Below, piece by piece: positions 17,109 through 25,269 of a DNA stretch of 36,726 nucleotides. The notes beneath the pieces are model-generated. The model saw only the letters and a program-made list of their open reading frames with translations, was not told the origin of the DNA and did not search any database. The position numbers and the translations under genes are program-made. Source of the stretch: Melioribacteraceae bacterium. GTDB taxonomy: Bacteria; Bacteroidota; Ignavibacteria; Ignavibacteriales; Melioribacteraceae. The stretch spans positions 1 through 36,726 of the forward strand of contig JAIOZI010000051.1 in NCBI GenBank assembly GCA_021740785.1, given 5' to 3'. Each line of letters opens with the position of its first letter. Position 1 is the first letter of the stretch.

Positions 17109-17345
17109 ACATCCCCCAAAACGTGAAAACCAATTGCACAACCCGGCGGTTATCAACGGCATGCTTGGTTTGCATGGATGCTAGTCGATACTAAAAAAGC
17201 CCGTTGAAGGCTAGGTTTAAGTTGACAGGCAACCTAAACACACGGCATGCAGGAGGAAAATAATAATTAGTTGATTGGAATAAGCACACAGGCATCAACA
17301 GATTTTGTTAAATTCAGTTCACTATTCAGAATAGGAGAAAACCAA

Positions 17346-18281
17346 ATGAAAAAGTTTTTATTATTATTTATTATTCTCCAGTCAATTAATATTGCACAAT
17401 CTTACCAAATAGAAATAGAATTGGAGAAGGATAAATTCCTCGTATATGAAAATATTCCCTTGATAATTAAACAGAAAAATGCTGGGGACGAGACGATCTA
17501 TGTTTATGGAATTCATCCAACAGGTTTTTCGGGCCCGCAATTTAAACCGGATAATGTAAAAATTCACTTTTTTGATCTTACCAGGAATAAGGAATTGGCA
17601 TTTAGTGGAGATTACTCAATATCAACCTGGGGAGGTAAAAAAGCAATAATAAAATTTGAGCCTGGTGATAGCATTGTTACAACATTTGATTTATTGAGTC
17701 AATTCACGAATAATAACGAAATGGAATATGATAGGCTTTTTAATACAGAGGGAATGTATTATAAACGGTATATTTTCCCGGGCAGATATGAATTTCAGAT
17801 CGAATATGAAATCCAAAATCCATACAGTTCAATAAAAAAGATTATTACGGATAAATTGGAATTTGAAGTCATCGATCCTAAAAGCGATGTTGATATTGAA
17901 GCATGGGATGAACTTCAAGAAATCATAAATACCGATCCTTATGATCGAAAAGCGTTATATCAATTTGTTCTCGATAATCTTGATTCGGATTATTCAATGA
18001 GGGGATTGGATATACTATGTATTAGATATGTAAATTATGATGATGATATAAAAAGAAATTCCATTTTAACTTTGTTTGATCTCGTGGGTCAAAATTATAA
18101 AAGCTCTTCAATTCTAGCATATGATTTTTATAGACTATATCATCACGCCAATGCGGAAAAAACGGAAACTCTTAAGAACATTAACCAGCTTCTATTCAAA
18201 AAGTATCAAGACTTAATTTCAGCTCGTACTTTTTTTCAAGAAAATAGAATCAATCCGCGAGGTTTCAAATGGGAAAAGTAA
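17346..18281 (+). CDS. Secreted protein with N-terminal Ig-like domain, paralogue of the gene at 18394
   Basis: No known family is recognised beyond a general fold. The 311-residue product begins with a signal peptide (MKKFLLLFIILQSINIAQS). It then has YQIEIELEKDKFLVYENIPLIIKQKN, a beta-sandwich start of the kind seen in Ig-like or proteinase-inhibitor (BsuPI-like) domains. The C-terminal third (about 190-311) is predicted to be helical and ends GFKWEK. The frame is open back to a TTG at 17271, but ATG 17346 is chosen because it starts a clean signal peptide and GGAG lies just upstream. Its end overlaps a 40-codon signal-peptide ORF. Confidence 0.8.
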   Translation: MKKFLLLFIILQSINIAQSYQIEIELEKDKFLVYENIPLIIKQKNAGDETIYVYGIHPTGFSGPQFKPDNVKIHFFDLTRNKELAFSGDYSISTWGGKKAIIKFEPGDSIVTTFDLLSQFTNNNEMEYDRLFNTEGMYYKRYIFPGRYEFQIEYEIQNPYSSIKKIITDKLEFEVIDPKSDVDIEAWDELQEIINTDPYDRKALYQFVLDNLDSDYSMRGLDILCIRYVNYDDDIKRNSILTLFDLVGQNYKSSSILAYDFYRLYHHANAEKTETLKNINQLLFKKYQDLISARTFFQENRINPRGFKWEK

Positions 18282-18391
18282 AGACTGTTTTATTTGCAAT
18301 AGTATTTGTAGTGTTTATTGCAAATAATTATTCTCAACAATTAGTTGAAGAAATGGATAGAACATATCGTGGAAATAATAAAAGGGGCTGA
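18269..18391 (+). CDS. Tiny ORF, signal peptide with short tail
   Basis: The 40-residue product is MGKVKTVLFAIVFVVFIAN followed by NYSQQLVEEMDRTYRGNNKRG. It is a signal peptide with about 18 residues of mature part. The ATG lies inside the end of the previous gene (13-bp overlap) and the stop is 2 bp before the ATG of the next, so it is packed like a real operon member. It may be a decayed copy of its secreted neighbours or a true small secreted peptide. Confidence 0.5.
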   Translation: MGKVKTVLFAIVFVVFIANNYSQQLVEEMDRTYRGNNKRG

Positions 18392-18393
18392 CA

Positions 18394-19281
18394 ATGAGAA
18401 AATTATTATTAATAATAATAGTGATGGTTTCACAAAGTTTATACGCACAAAAATGCAAGGTTACTATTGAACTTGAAAAAGAAGTATATCATAGGTACGA
18501 ACCGGTTGTAGTGTACCTTGAAATTAAAAATATATCTACGGATATTTTATACAGGCAGCCAACTAGATGGGAAGGTACTTTAATTACAAATGAGCATGGA
18601 GATACCGTACATAGTCCTACTTCAGTAACTTTAATAAGTGAACAGGTTAGTATTGGAAACTATTCAGAATATAAGAAAGGTGAATTTTATACCGTATTTA
18701 TTCGTATTCATTCATTCGGCAAAGGGAGGGCAGAGTATCCGGTTTCTTCATTTAAGCCAGGAACTTATTATGTTCAATATATTTTTAAAGAATATGCCGA
18801 ATTTATGGACGGTACCAAATATGATGGCGACTTATACTATTCCAATAAATTACAATTCAAAGTGCTGGAAGCTACAGATCAAGACCGGGAATTGTATGAA
18901 CTTTTTCTTGAATATTGGCAGTCGAGAGATCGAGATAGGAAGATTAGACTTGAAAATGCGATAGAATTATTCCAAGAAAAATACGAAGGTATGCCGCTGG
19001 AAGGATTACTGGGTGAAAGAATAGTTTATAATATTAACGTCGCACCCGAAAAAGTAATTCCTATAATACTGAAGCATCAAAATTCTTTTTGGGTTTTCGG
19101 AATGTTTTATATGGTCGATGAAATAATTGAAAAATATGTTGACATCGATAATGCCATAACAAATGAGTATCTGCGGAAATATTATGCTAGTCTCAAAATA
19201 AGAAATAGAGAGGGCAGAAAAAGTGCAGAACGTGCTAACTCTCCTTATTTAATTAAAAATAAAAGAGGAGAAAGAAAATGA
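18394..19281 (+). CDS. Secreted protein with N-terminal Ig-like domain, paralogue of the gene at 17346
   Basis: The 295-residue product has a signal peptide (MRKLLLIIIVMVSQSLYAQ) and then KCKVTIELEKEVYHRYEPVVVYLEIKN. This aligns with the YQIEIELEKDKFLVYENIPLIIKQKN block of the gene at 17346. Both then share a beta-rich half with a GTYYVQY/GRYEFQIEY strand and a helical C-terminal half. The two are therefore distant tandem duplicates. The function is unknown; a periplasmic or surface location follows from the signal peptide. AAGGGG lies upstream of the ATG. Its stop overlaps the next tiny ORF by ATGA. Confidence 0.8.
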   Translation: MRKLLLIIIVMVSQSLYAQKCKVTIELEKEVYHRYEPVVVYLEIKNISTDILYRQPTRWEGTLITNEHGDTVHSPTSVTLISEQVSIGNYSEYKKGEFYTVFIRIHSFGKGRAEYPVSSFKPGTYYVQYIFKEYAEFMDGTKYDGDLYYSNKLQFKVLEATDQDRELYELFLEYWQSRDRDRKIRLENAIELFQEKYEGMPLEGLLGERIVYNINVAPEKVIPIILKHQNSFWVFGMFYMVDEIIEKYVDIDNAITNEYLRKYYASLKIRNREGRKSAERANSPYLIKNKRGERK

Positions 19282-19370
19282 AGCGATTAGCTATAATTTT
19301 ATCTTTACTATTTACTACCTGTATCTACTCCCAATTTTATGAAGATATTGAATTGAAAAACTTCAAGTAG
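19278..19370 (+). CDS. Tiny ORF, signal peptide with 12-residue tail
   Basis: The 30-residue product is MKRLAIILSLLFTTCIYSQF plus YEDIELKNFK. It starts in a 4-bp ATGA overlap with the gene at 18394 and has GAGGAGAAAG upstream as ribosome binding site. It repeats the arrangement at 18269: a large secreted protein followed by a start with a signal peptide and an early stop. It ends 1 bp before the hairpin repeat copy F. Whether it is translated or is the head of a truncated third paralogue is not decidable here. Confidence 0.45.
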   Translation: MKRLAIILSLLFTTCIYSQFYEDIELKNFK

Positions 19371-19371
19371 A

Positions 19372-19420
19372 GTTGTCCCGAAATTTTAATCCAAAAAATT
19401 CATTGGAAAATCTGGGTTTA
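19372..19420 (+). repeat. Dispersed hairpin repeat, copy F (degenerate)
   Basis: TTGTCCCGAA, then AATCCAAAAAATTCATTGGAAAATCTGGG split over the unit. The 3' half GGAAAATCTGGGTTTA is intact, while the 5' stem arm is lost and replaced by CCAAAAAATTCATT. The same CCAAAAAATTCATTGGAAA word stands alone at 7611-7630. Confidence 0.6.
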
Positions 19421-19521
19421 ACAGAACAAAACCGGCATCTAAATGGTATGATTTACATTTATTACGAGATTCCAATTTTGTAACAGTCCTTTTATTTTTC
19501 TATTTCTTAGAATAATTGCTG

Positions 19522-19550
19522 TTGATATAATTAAGTATTTCAATTATATT
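19522..19550 (+). promoter_or_regulatory. Predicted promoter of the DUF1579 gene
   Basis: TTGATA (19522-19527) and TATATT (19545-19550) lie 17 bp apart. Transcription would begin near 19557, 32 nt before the ATG, with GGAG at 19580-19583 as ribosome binding site. The same hexamer pair and spacing precede argB. Confidence 0.5.
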
Positions 19551-19588
19551 ATCGGACATCACATCTCAACAATTAAAATGGAGTCAGT

Positions 19589-20167
19589 ATGAAACGGTTA
19601 ACTTTCTTTTTACTAATCCTCTTATTAACATCGGTTTTTGCTCAGGACGAAAATTCGATGGATATGCAGGCGGCACAGCAGGCATGGACTGAATTCATGA
19701 CGCCCGGCGATCAGCATCAACGGCTTGCCAAAGCTGAAGGCGAGTGGATTGTTGATCAAAAATATTGGATGGCGCCCGGCACAGAAGCAATGGCATCACA
19801 AGGAACTGCAACTGCCGAAATGATAATGGGCGGTCGATACTTAAAAACTATGCATCAAGGAAACGTAATGGGAATGCCAATGGAAGGTATGAGTCTTGAA
19901 GCATACGATAATGCAAAAGAGGAGTTCGTTTCTATCTGGATAGACAATATGGGAACCGGACTTGCATACTCAACCGGTAAGTACGATGATGAATCCGGAA
20001 TTCTAGTATATGAAGGTAAAATGACCGATCCAATGACTAAAGAGGATGCTTGGTTTAAACAAACTATGAAGATTGTTGACGATAACACACTCTATTTCGA
20101 AATGTTTTTGAAAGCTCCCGATGGTTCTGAATTCAAAAACATGGAAATAACCTTCAAAAGAAAATAA
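19589..20167 (+). CDS. Secreted DUF1579 family protein
   Basis: The 192-residue product has a signal peptide (MKRLTFFLLILLLTSVFAQ) and a single DUF1579 domain. KAEGEWIVDQKYWMAPGTEAM leads into GGRYLKTMHQGNVMGMPMEGM and IWIDNMGTGLAYSTGKYDD. The last part, DGSEFKNMEITFKRK, is the usual terminal strand. The family is a lipocalin-like beta barrel whose function is unknown. The exported location is inferred from the signal peptide. It has its own promoter and no close partner. Confidence 0.88.
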   Translation: MKRLTFFLLILLLTSVFAQDENSMDMQAAQQAWTEFMTPGDQHQRLAKAEGEWIVDQKYWMAPGTEAMASQGTATAEMIMGGRYLKTMHQGNVMGMPMEGMSLEAYDNAKEEFVSIWIDNMGTGLAYSTGKYDDESGILVYEGKMTDPMTKEDAWFKQTMKIVDDNTLYFEMFLKAPDGSEFKNMEITFKRK

Positions 20168-20221
20168 AAGTTTTTAGTTTAAGATGGCTGAGTGATTCCG
20201 ATGTACAACGTCGGAATTGCC

Positions 20222-20269
20222 GAAGGGGACGAAAACCCGCTTTCCGGAATGAGTGGTTTTCGTCCCTTC
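20222..20269. repeat. Palindromic repeat with GGGGACGAAAA arms, intergenic copy
   Basis: GAAGGGGACGAAAACC (20222-20237) pairs with GGTTTTCGTCCCTTC (20255-20269) with a single bulged G around a 17-nt loop. No T run follows, so it is not a standard terminator. The inner arm AGGGGACGAAAA recurs inside the type IX cargo gene at 26325-26336. Confidence 0.75.
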
Positions 20270-20427
20270 CAGTCCTCAAATTAATTTTATTATTGTGCTC
20301 AATGATAATAATTCCATGAATATGATTAGAAGCCGCACAAATATTGTGAGTTTCTTTCGTGCAGTTATGGTTCCCGCAAAAAAAACCGCTAATATTAAGT
20401 GAATTCAAAGAATAATTTAAAGTAAAT

Positions 20428-20456
20428 TTGATATCGAGTAATCTTATTCATATATT
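20428..20456 (+). promoter_or_regulatory. Predicted promoter of the argBDCJ operon
   Basis: TTGATA (20428-20433) and TATATT (20451-20456) are 17 bp apart. They match the pair upstream of the gene at 19589. The start would be near 20463, giving a leader of about 140 nt before argB. Confidence 0.45.
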
Positions 20457-20601
20457 TGAACATGTACAAAAACAGAGGCTAATTTAATATATTTAATGTT
20501 TTTTATTAAAGATGTAGGCTCACTTACCATTTTTCGCTGCAATTTATACTTACAGAAAAATTTCTACAAATAATTTACTCTCAAAAAAGATCTGAAGTAC
20601 A

Positions 20602-21429
20602 ATGCTTAAAGATAAAAATATCGAAAAAATTGTCGTTATTAAGTATGGCGGCAATGCCATGCAGGAAGAAAATCTAACAGTTCAACTAATTGAAAATATA
20701 GTAAAGCTTCATAATGATGGGTACAAGGTTGTGATTGTTCACGGCGGCGGTCCGTTTATTAAAAATCAATTGGAGTTGGCGGGTATCAAGTCGGAGTTTA
20801 TTGGCGGACACAGGAAAACCGATTCCAAATCCATGAAACATATTGAGATGGCTTTAAAAGGCGAGGTTAACGGAATGCTGGTCCGGGAGATAAATAATCT
20901 CGGCGCTCGTGCTGTCGGATTATCCGGCAAGGATGGCGCGCTTGCAGTATCGAATAAGAGATATCACACAGATGAGAACAATAAATCGATTGATCTTGGT
21001 CAGGTCGGTGATATTCACAACATATCACCGGAAATTATTTACCTTCTTCTCGAGAATAACTTTATACCGGTTGTAGCATCAATCGCCACAGGCGAAGACG
21101 GCATTGATTACAATATTAATGCGGATATGTTTGCCGGTCATCTTGCCGGAGCAATTAAGGCAGATGAGTTTATAATGCTGACGGATGTAGACGGTCTGCT
21201 GGAAAATCCTCCGGATGAATCTTCACTCATAAATGAATTGCCGATCAATAAAATTGAAGAGCTTAAAGGCTCGGTTATAACAGGCGGGATGATTCCTAAA
21301 ACGGAAGCATGTAAAATTGCCGTCGAGCTTGGCACAGGGAAAGCACGGATTCTAAACGGCACAAAACCGGATCTTTTGATTGATGCCGTTGAGAATAATA
21401 ATTCAGCAGCCGGGACAAAAATTTTTTAA
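20602..21429 (+). CDS. argB: Acetylglutamate kinase
   Basis: It phosphorylates N-acetylglutamate with ATP, the second step of arginine synthesis. The 275-residue product has the amino-acid-kinase start VVIKYGGNAM, the VIVHGGGPFIKNQLE loop, the substrate loop ALKGEVNGMLV, and the C-terminal MLTDVDGLLENPP and GGMIPKTEACKIAVELG. This is full length for ArgB. It lacks the long N-terminal helix characteristic of arginine-inhibited hexameric ArgB, which suggests a dimeric, less feedback-regulated enzyme (inference). It is the first gene of argB-argD-argC-argJ. Confidence 0.96.
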   Translation: MLKDKNIEKIVVIKYGGNAMQEENLTVQLIENIVKLHNDGYKVVIVHGGGPFIKNQLELAGIKSEFIGGHRKTDSKSMKHIEMALKGEVNGMLVREINNLGARAVGLSGKDGALAVSNKRYHTDENNKSIDLGQVGDIHNISPEIIYLLLENNFIPVVASIATGEDGIDYNINADMFAGHLAGAIKADEFIMLTDVDGLLENPPDESSLINELPINKIEELKGSVITGGMIPKTEACKIAVELGTGKARILNGTKPDLLIDAVENNNSAAGTKIF

Positions 21430-21439
21430 CAAACTAGAT

Positions 21440-22627
21440 ATGAAAAAAATGAATATACGAGAGATTGATGAAAAATATTACCTTCCCACATTTAAAAGAT
21501 TTCCGGTAACATTAGTTAGAGGAAGCAATGCAAAGGTGTGGGATGATAACGGGAAAGAATACATTGATGCGCTTGCTGGAATTGCGGTTAACTGTCTGGG
21601 ACACAATAACCCGGCAGTTGTAGATGCGCTTAAAAATCAAGCGGAGAAATTAATTCACGTTTCCAACTTCTTTTCGAATGAACCTCAGGCTCTTCTTGCA
21701 AAGAAGCTTGCAGAAATATCCGGGTTGGATAGAGTTTTTTTCGGCAACAGCGGAGCCGAAGCAGTGGAAGGAGCAATAAAAGTTGCCCGTAAATATGCGC
21801 ATAAAAATAACCGCGGCGGTGAGGTCATTTCATTCGAAGGTTGTTTTCACGGCAGAACCCTAGCAACGATTGCAATGGGAAAGGAAGAACAGCAGAAAGG
21901 ATTCGGTCCTATGCCGGAAGGATTTCATAAAGCCGAATTCAATAATATCGATAGTGTGAAAAAATTGATAACGGATAAGATTGCCGCAATTATTGTTGAG
22001 CCGATTCAAGGTGAAGGCGGGATTAATAATGCGGAAAAATCCTTCCTTAATGAATTACGGGAAGTTTGTGATCAAAATAATATTGTTTTGATTTTTGATG
22101 AAATACAATGCGGAATTGCACGCACCGGTTACATGTTTGCAAAGGATTTCTACGGAGTGCAGCCGGATATTTTAACATCTGCAAAAGCATTGGGCGGCGG
22201 TGTTCCGATAAGTGCGTTCATCTGTAAAGAGAAGATCGCCGGGGCAATTGAATTCGGTGATCACGGTACGACGTTCGGTGGAAACCCGCTGGCAGCTTCA
22301 GCAGCTTTGGCGACCTTAAATGAGATTGAACAAAAGAATATTGTTGATGAAACCCGAAAAAAGGGTGAGTGGTTTGTCAATGAGTTGAGGAAAAAATTTT
22401 CGGGGAACAGCAGCTTCGTTGAGATTAGGGGAATGGGACTAATGATAGGTGTTGTTTTCAAATTCGAAACTAAAGAACTTGTTGCAAAAATGCTGGAGAT
22501 GGGTGTTATTGCTAATGCAACAGCCGGGAATGTTCTTCGAATTGTTCCGCCGCTTACTATCTCGTATGAAGAGCTGGAAAAAATAATTGATGTTATTGAT
22601 AAAGCACTGAGGCTGTTGAATAAATGA
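21440..22627 (+). CDS. argD: Acetylornithine aminotransferase
   Basis: PLP-dependent class III aminotransferase that converts N-acetylglutamate semialdehyde to N-acetylornithine. The 395-residue product shows the family block FFGNSGAEAVEGAIKVARKY, the PLP-contact region VEPIQGEGGI and IFDEIQCGIARTG, and the Schiff-base lysine K249 in LTSAKALGGGVPISAF. GDHGTTFGGNPLAASAALATL follows. The frame stays open upstream to 21380, but ATG 21440 begins just after argB and gives the standard length. It is 10 bp after argB and overlaps argC by 4 bp (ATGA). Confidence 0.95.
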   Translation: MKKMNIREIDEKYYLPTFKRFPVTLVRGSNAKVWDDNGKEYIDALAGIAVNCLGHNNPAVVDALKNQAEKLIHVSNFFSNEPQALLAKKLAEISGLDRVFFGNSGAEAVEGAIKVARKYAHKNNRGGEVISFEGCFHGRTLATIAMGKEEQQKGFGPMPEGFHKAEFNNIDSVKKLITDKIAAIIVEPIQGEGGINNAEKSFLNELREVCDQNNIVLIFDEIQCGIARTGYMFAKDFYGVQPDILTSAKALGGGVPISAFICKEKIAGAIEFGDHGTTFGGNPLAASAALATLNEIEQKNIVDETRKKGEWFVNELRKKFSGNSSFVEIRGMGLMIGVVFKFETKELVAKMLEMGVIANATAGNVLRIVPPLTISYEELEKIIDVIDKALRLLNK

Positions 22628-23655
22628 ATAAGATAGGAATAATAGGAGCAACCGGTTATACCGGCTCCGAACTGGTAAGAATTTTATACAATCATTCAGA
22701 AGTAAAAATTGCAGCAATCACATCCGAATCACACAAAGGGAAAAGGTTTTCGGATATTCATCCGCAATTTAAAAATATTGTAGATATTGAATTAATTGCT
22801 GCGGATGATCTAAATCCATCGGAGCTTGATTTAGTTTTTCTTGCATTGCCGCACGGCGTTTCGATGGAATATGTGAAAAGATTAATGAAGACAAATATAA
22901 AAATCATCGATCTTTCCGGGGACTTTAGGTTAAGTAGTAAGACCGTTTACAAGGATTGGTACAAGAAAGAACATACCTATCCGGAAGGAATTGAAAAAGC
23001 CGTTTTCGGAATTCCCGAACTTTACGAAGAACAAATTAAAAACGCTGTGCTGGTTGCAAACCCGGGATGTTTTCCGACCGGCGCAATTTTAGCGCTCGCA
23101 CCGTTGGTAAAAGAAAATCTTATAGATGTGAACAAAATAATTGTCGATTCAAAAACAGGGGTTACCGGCGCCGGTGTTAATGCAAAAGATGTTACACATT
23201 TCCCGAATGTAAATGATAATTTCAAACCGTACGGAATTAAAAATCACAGGCACACTATTGAAATTGAAGAACAGTTAACAGCGCTAAGCTCGATGAATGT
23301 ACGAATACAATTTACTCCTCATCTACTTCCTGTTGACAGGGGAATCTTAACCTCGGTTTATGCGGTTCCAAACAATGAAATTTCCGAAGGTGAGATTAAT
23401 TCGCTATTCAATAATTTTTATGCTGATAATAATTTTATTAGAGTACTCGATTCACTGCCTGAGATCAAAAATATTCGCGCTACAAATTATATCGATATTC
23501 ACCCGGCATTCGACGGCAGGACAAACAACATAATGGTTTTTTCCGCAATCGATAATTTGGTTCGCGGAGCATCGGGTCAGGCTGTTCAAAACATGAATTT
23601 AATGCTGGGAATAAACCAGTATACAGGTTTGATGAATGCACCTGTGCGTCCTTAA
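22624..23655 (+). CDS. argC: N-acetyl-gamma-glutamyl-phosphate reductase
   Basis: It reduces N-acetylglutamyl phosphate to the semialdehyde with NADPH, the third step of arginine synthesis. The 343-residue product has the dinucleotide-binding start IGIIGATGYTGSELVRIL, the catalytic Cys149 in VANPGCFPTGAILAL, and the HRHTIEIEEQL and FTPHLLPVDRGILTSVY segments. The end, ASGQAVQNMNLMLG, is standard for the type 1 enzyme. Its start overlaps the argD stop in ATGA, so translation is likely coupled. Confidence 0.96.
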   Translation: MNKIGIIGATGYTGSELVRILYNHSEVKIAAITSESHKGKRFSDIHPQFKNIVDIELIAADDLNPSELDLVFLALPHGVSMEYVKRLMKTNIKIIDLSGDFRLSSKTVYKDWYKKEHTYPEGIEKAVFGIPELYEEQIKNAVLVANPGCFPTGAILALAPLVKENLIDVNKIIVDSKTGVTGAGVNAKDVTHFPNVNDNFKPYGIKNHRHTIEIEEQLTALSSMNVRIQFTPHLLPVDRGILTSVYAVPNNEISEGEINSLFNNFYADNNFIRVLDSLPEIKNIRATNYIDIHPAFDGRTNNIMVFSAIDNLVRGASGQAVQNMNLMLGINQYTGLMNAPVRP

Positions 23656-23694
23656 TAAAGAAAAATAATCGAATAAAAAATAGAGAAAACAAAA

Positions 23695-24933
23695 ATGAGT
23701 ATAGTTGGTAAAAGCAACAAATTAGTCAGCAACATAACAAACGTTAAAGGAATAAAATGCTGGGGAGCCCATTCGGGAATAAAATCGCTAAGGCGCGACC
23801 TCGCAATAATTTATTCTGAGGCAGTATGCAGTGCGGCGGCAACTTTTACAAGAAATGATGTGGCAGCCGAACCGGTAAAATTATCGAAGCTGCACCTAAG
23901 AGATAATTTAGCTCAGGCTGTAGTGATAAATGCCGGGAACGCAAATGCGTGTACGGGTAAGCAGGGATACAAAGGCGCAGAAGCAATGGCAGTAACGCTT
24001 GCCGAAGAATTGGGAATTAAAAAAGAGATGGTGCTGGTTGCATCTACAGGTATAATCGGCGAGCCGTTTCCTACGCACGATATTGTGCAGGGAATTAGAA
24101 CCAGTGTGCAGAACTTAACCAACTCAAGAAAAGCGGGAACGTTCGCTGCGAATGCAATACTAACAACCGATACCTTTGCAAAGGAAGGACAAACGACCTT
24201 CAAGATAGGCAATAAAGAAATAAACATTGCCGGGATTGCAAAAGGTTCGGGTATGATTCATCCCAACATGGGAACTATGCTGGCTTTTATTTTTACCGAT
24301 ATAGCAATTGATAAAAAACTTTTGGATGAAACCGTGAAGGAACTTGTTGATAAAACATTCAACATGATTACGGTTGACGGGGATACATCAACAAATGATA
24401 TGGCGGCGGTTCTCGCAAACGGAATGGCAGGCAACAAGAAAATTACATCGAAGAAGAGCAATGGCTACAAAATATTTTATGATCATCTTCATGAAGTTAT
24501 GCTGCATCTTGCGCAGTTAATTGTTTCCGATGGAGAAGGGTCTTCCAAATTTATAGAGTATAAAGTGACAAATGCAAAAACCGAAAAAACTGCCCGGAAG
24601 CTGGTTCGTGAAATTCAAAACTCACTGCTTGTTAAAACAGCATTTTTCGGAAGAGATCCTAACTGGGGAAGAATTGTTATGGCTGCCGGAAATGCCGGCG
24701 TTAGGTTTAATTACAATAAAGTAAATTTATTTTTGGGCGATAACAAAACACTTATCCAGGTATTGGAAAAAGGGAAGCCGCTGGAAATTAATAGAAGCAA
24801 GGTGAAAAAGATTCTTCGTGAATCTCACATCAGGCTGCTGCTGGAATTAAATACAGGAACAGAGGAAGCTGTAGGCTGGGGCTCGGATATTACTACGGAT
24901 TATGTTTTGTTTAACTCGGCATACACGACTTAA
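23695..24933 (+). CDS. argJ: Bifunctional ornithine acetyltransferase / N-acetylglutamate synthase
   Basis: It moves the acetyl group from acetylornithine to glutamate, which closes the acetyl cycle, and may also make acetylglutamate from acetyl-CoA. The 412-residue proenzyme has the N-terminal KGIKCWGAHSGIKSLRRDLA and the self-cleavage site KGSGMIHPNMGTMLAF with nucleophile Thr194. The C-terminal FFGRDPNWGRIVMAAGNAGV is conserved. The residue before the nucleophile is Gly193, where Ala (ATML) is more usual. No argA is nearby, so ArgJ probably supplies the acetyl group for the pathway. argF, argG and argH are not in the window. Confidence 0.95.
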   Translation: MSIVGKSNKLVSNITNVKGIKCWGAHSGIKSLRRDLAIIYSEAVCSAAATFTRNDVAAEPVKLSKLHLRDNLAQAVVINAGNANACTGKQGYKGAEAMAVTLAEELGIKKEMVLVASTGIIGEPFPTHDIVQGIRTSVQNLTNSRKAGTFAANAILTTDTFAKEGQTTFKIGNKEINIAGIAKGSGMIHPNMGTMLAFIFTDIAIDKKLLDETVKELVDKTFNMITVDGDTSTNDMAAVLANGMAGNKKITSKKSNGYKIFYDHLHEVMLHLAQLIVSDGEGSSKFIEYKVTNAKTEKTARKLVREIQNSLLVKTAFFGRDPNWGRIVMAAGNAGVRFNYNKVNLFLGDNKTLIQVLEKGKPLEINRSKVKKILRESHIRLLLELNTGTEEAVGWGSDITTDYVLFNSAYTT

Positions 24934-25269
24934 GCTGTTATTAATACTTCCAATGAGTAATCGTACAGTTCATAAATCATAGATTTCGGAATTATCGTCC
25001 CGTAATATTATCTGGCAGGTGAAACTCAAAAATCGATTACAGTCGTGTTGCTTGATTTTTATTCATCTGATTTAATTCATTAATTATTGGCGGAAGGCAA
25101 TTTGCTTTCCGCCTTCCACCTCCTACCAAAAACTAAATCGCAAAAATGTTGTACTTAGCCGGCAACTTTTAATTAGGATTGATCGTCTTATATTCCAACC
25201 CGGAAATAGTCTTTCTACCAGGAACAAATTTATTCAGTAAATATTGAGTATATCAATTAGGAGTGTATT
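24934..25269. other. Gene-free stretch between argJ and the type IX cargo gene
   Basis: It contains one strong hairpin (25089-25113). AGGAG at 25259-25263 is the binding site for the next gene. No convincing promoter or short ORF was seen. Confidence 0.5.
25089..25113 (+). terminator. Hairpin downstream of argJ, possible terminator
   Basis: GGCGGAAGGC pairs with GCTTTCCGCC through 10 positions (one G-T pair) around an AATTT loop. TTCCACC follows rather than a T run, so it may only slow transcription or stabilise the 3' end of the arg mRNA. Confidence 0.45.

Larger units (their letters stand above)
16998..17345. other. Gene-free stretch with repeat, terminator and a long leader
   Basis: It holds copy E of the hairpin repeat, then a strong terminator. 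The next 230 bp or so (17109-17345) are not explained. They contain two small inverted repeats, AGCC/GGCT and TAGGTT/AACCTA, two occurrences of CGGCATGC, and an AGGAGG at 17251-17256 that lacks a well-spaced ATG. Confidence 0.5.
20168..20601. other. Gene-free stretch with palindrome and the argB promoter and leader
   Basis: The first 110 bp hold a GATTCCGA/TCGGAAT inverted repeat and the GGGACGAAAAC palindrome. The last 140 bp form a long leader of the arg operon, which shows no clear ORF or known riboswitch. Confidence 0.55.

Noticed and set aside
17222-17250. Perfect TTGACA at 17222-17227 as a promoter
   Set aside because: The sequence 17 bp downstream is GCATGC, with no acceptable -10 at 16-18 bp.
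20154-20408. Leftward open frame of 84 codons
   Set aside because: It crosses the GGGACGAAAAC palindrome and overlaps the end of the DUF1579 gene; no start signals or recognisable protein features.
20394-20416. Possible arginine-repressor box (GTGAATTCAAAGAAT) upstream of argB
   Set aside because: Only one half matches the ArgR consensus and it lies upstream of the predicted promoter; no argR gene is in the window.
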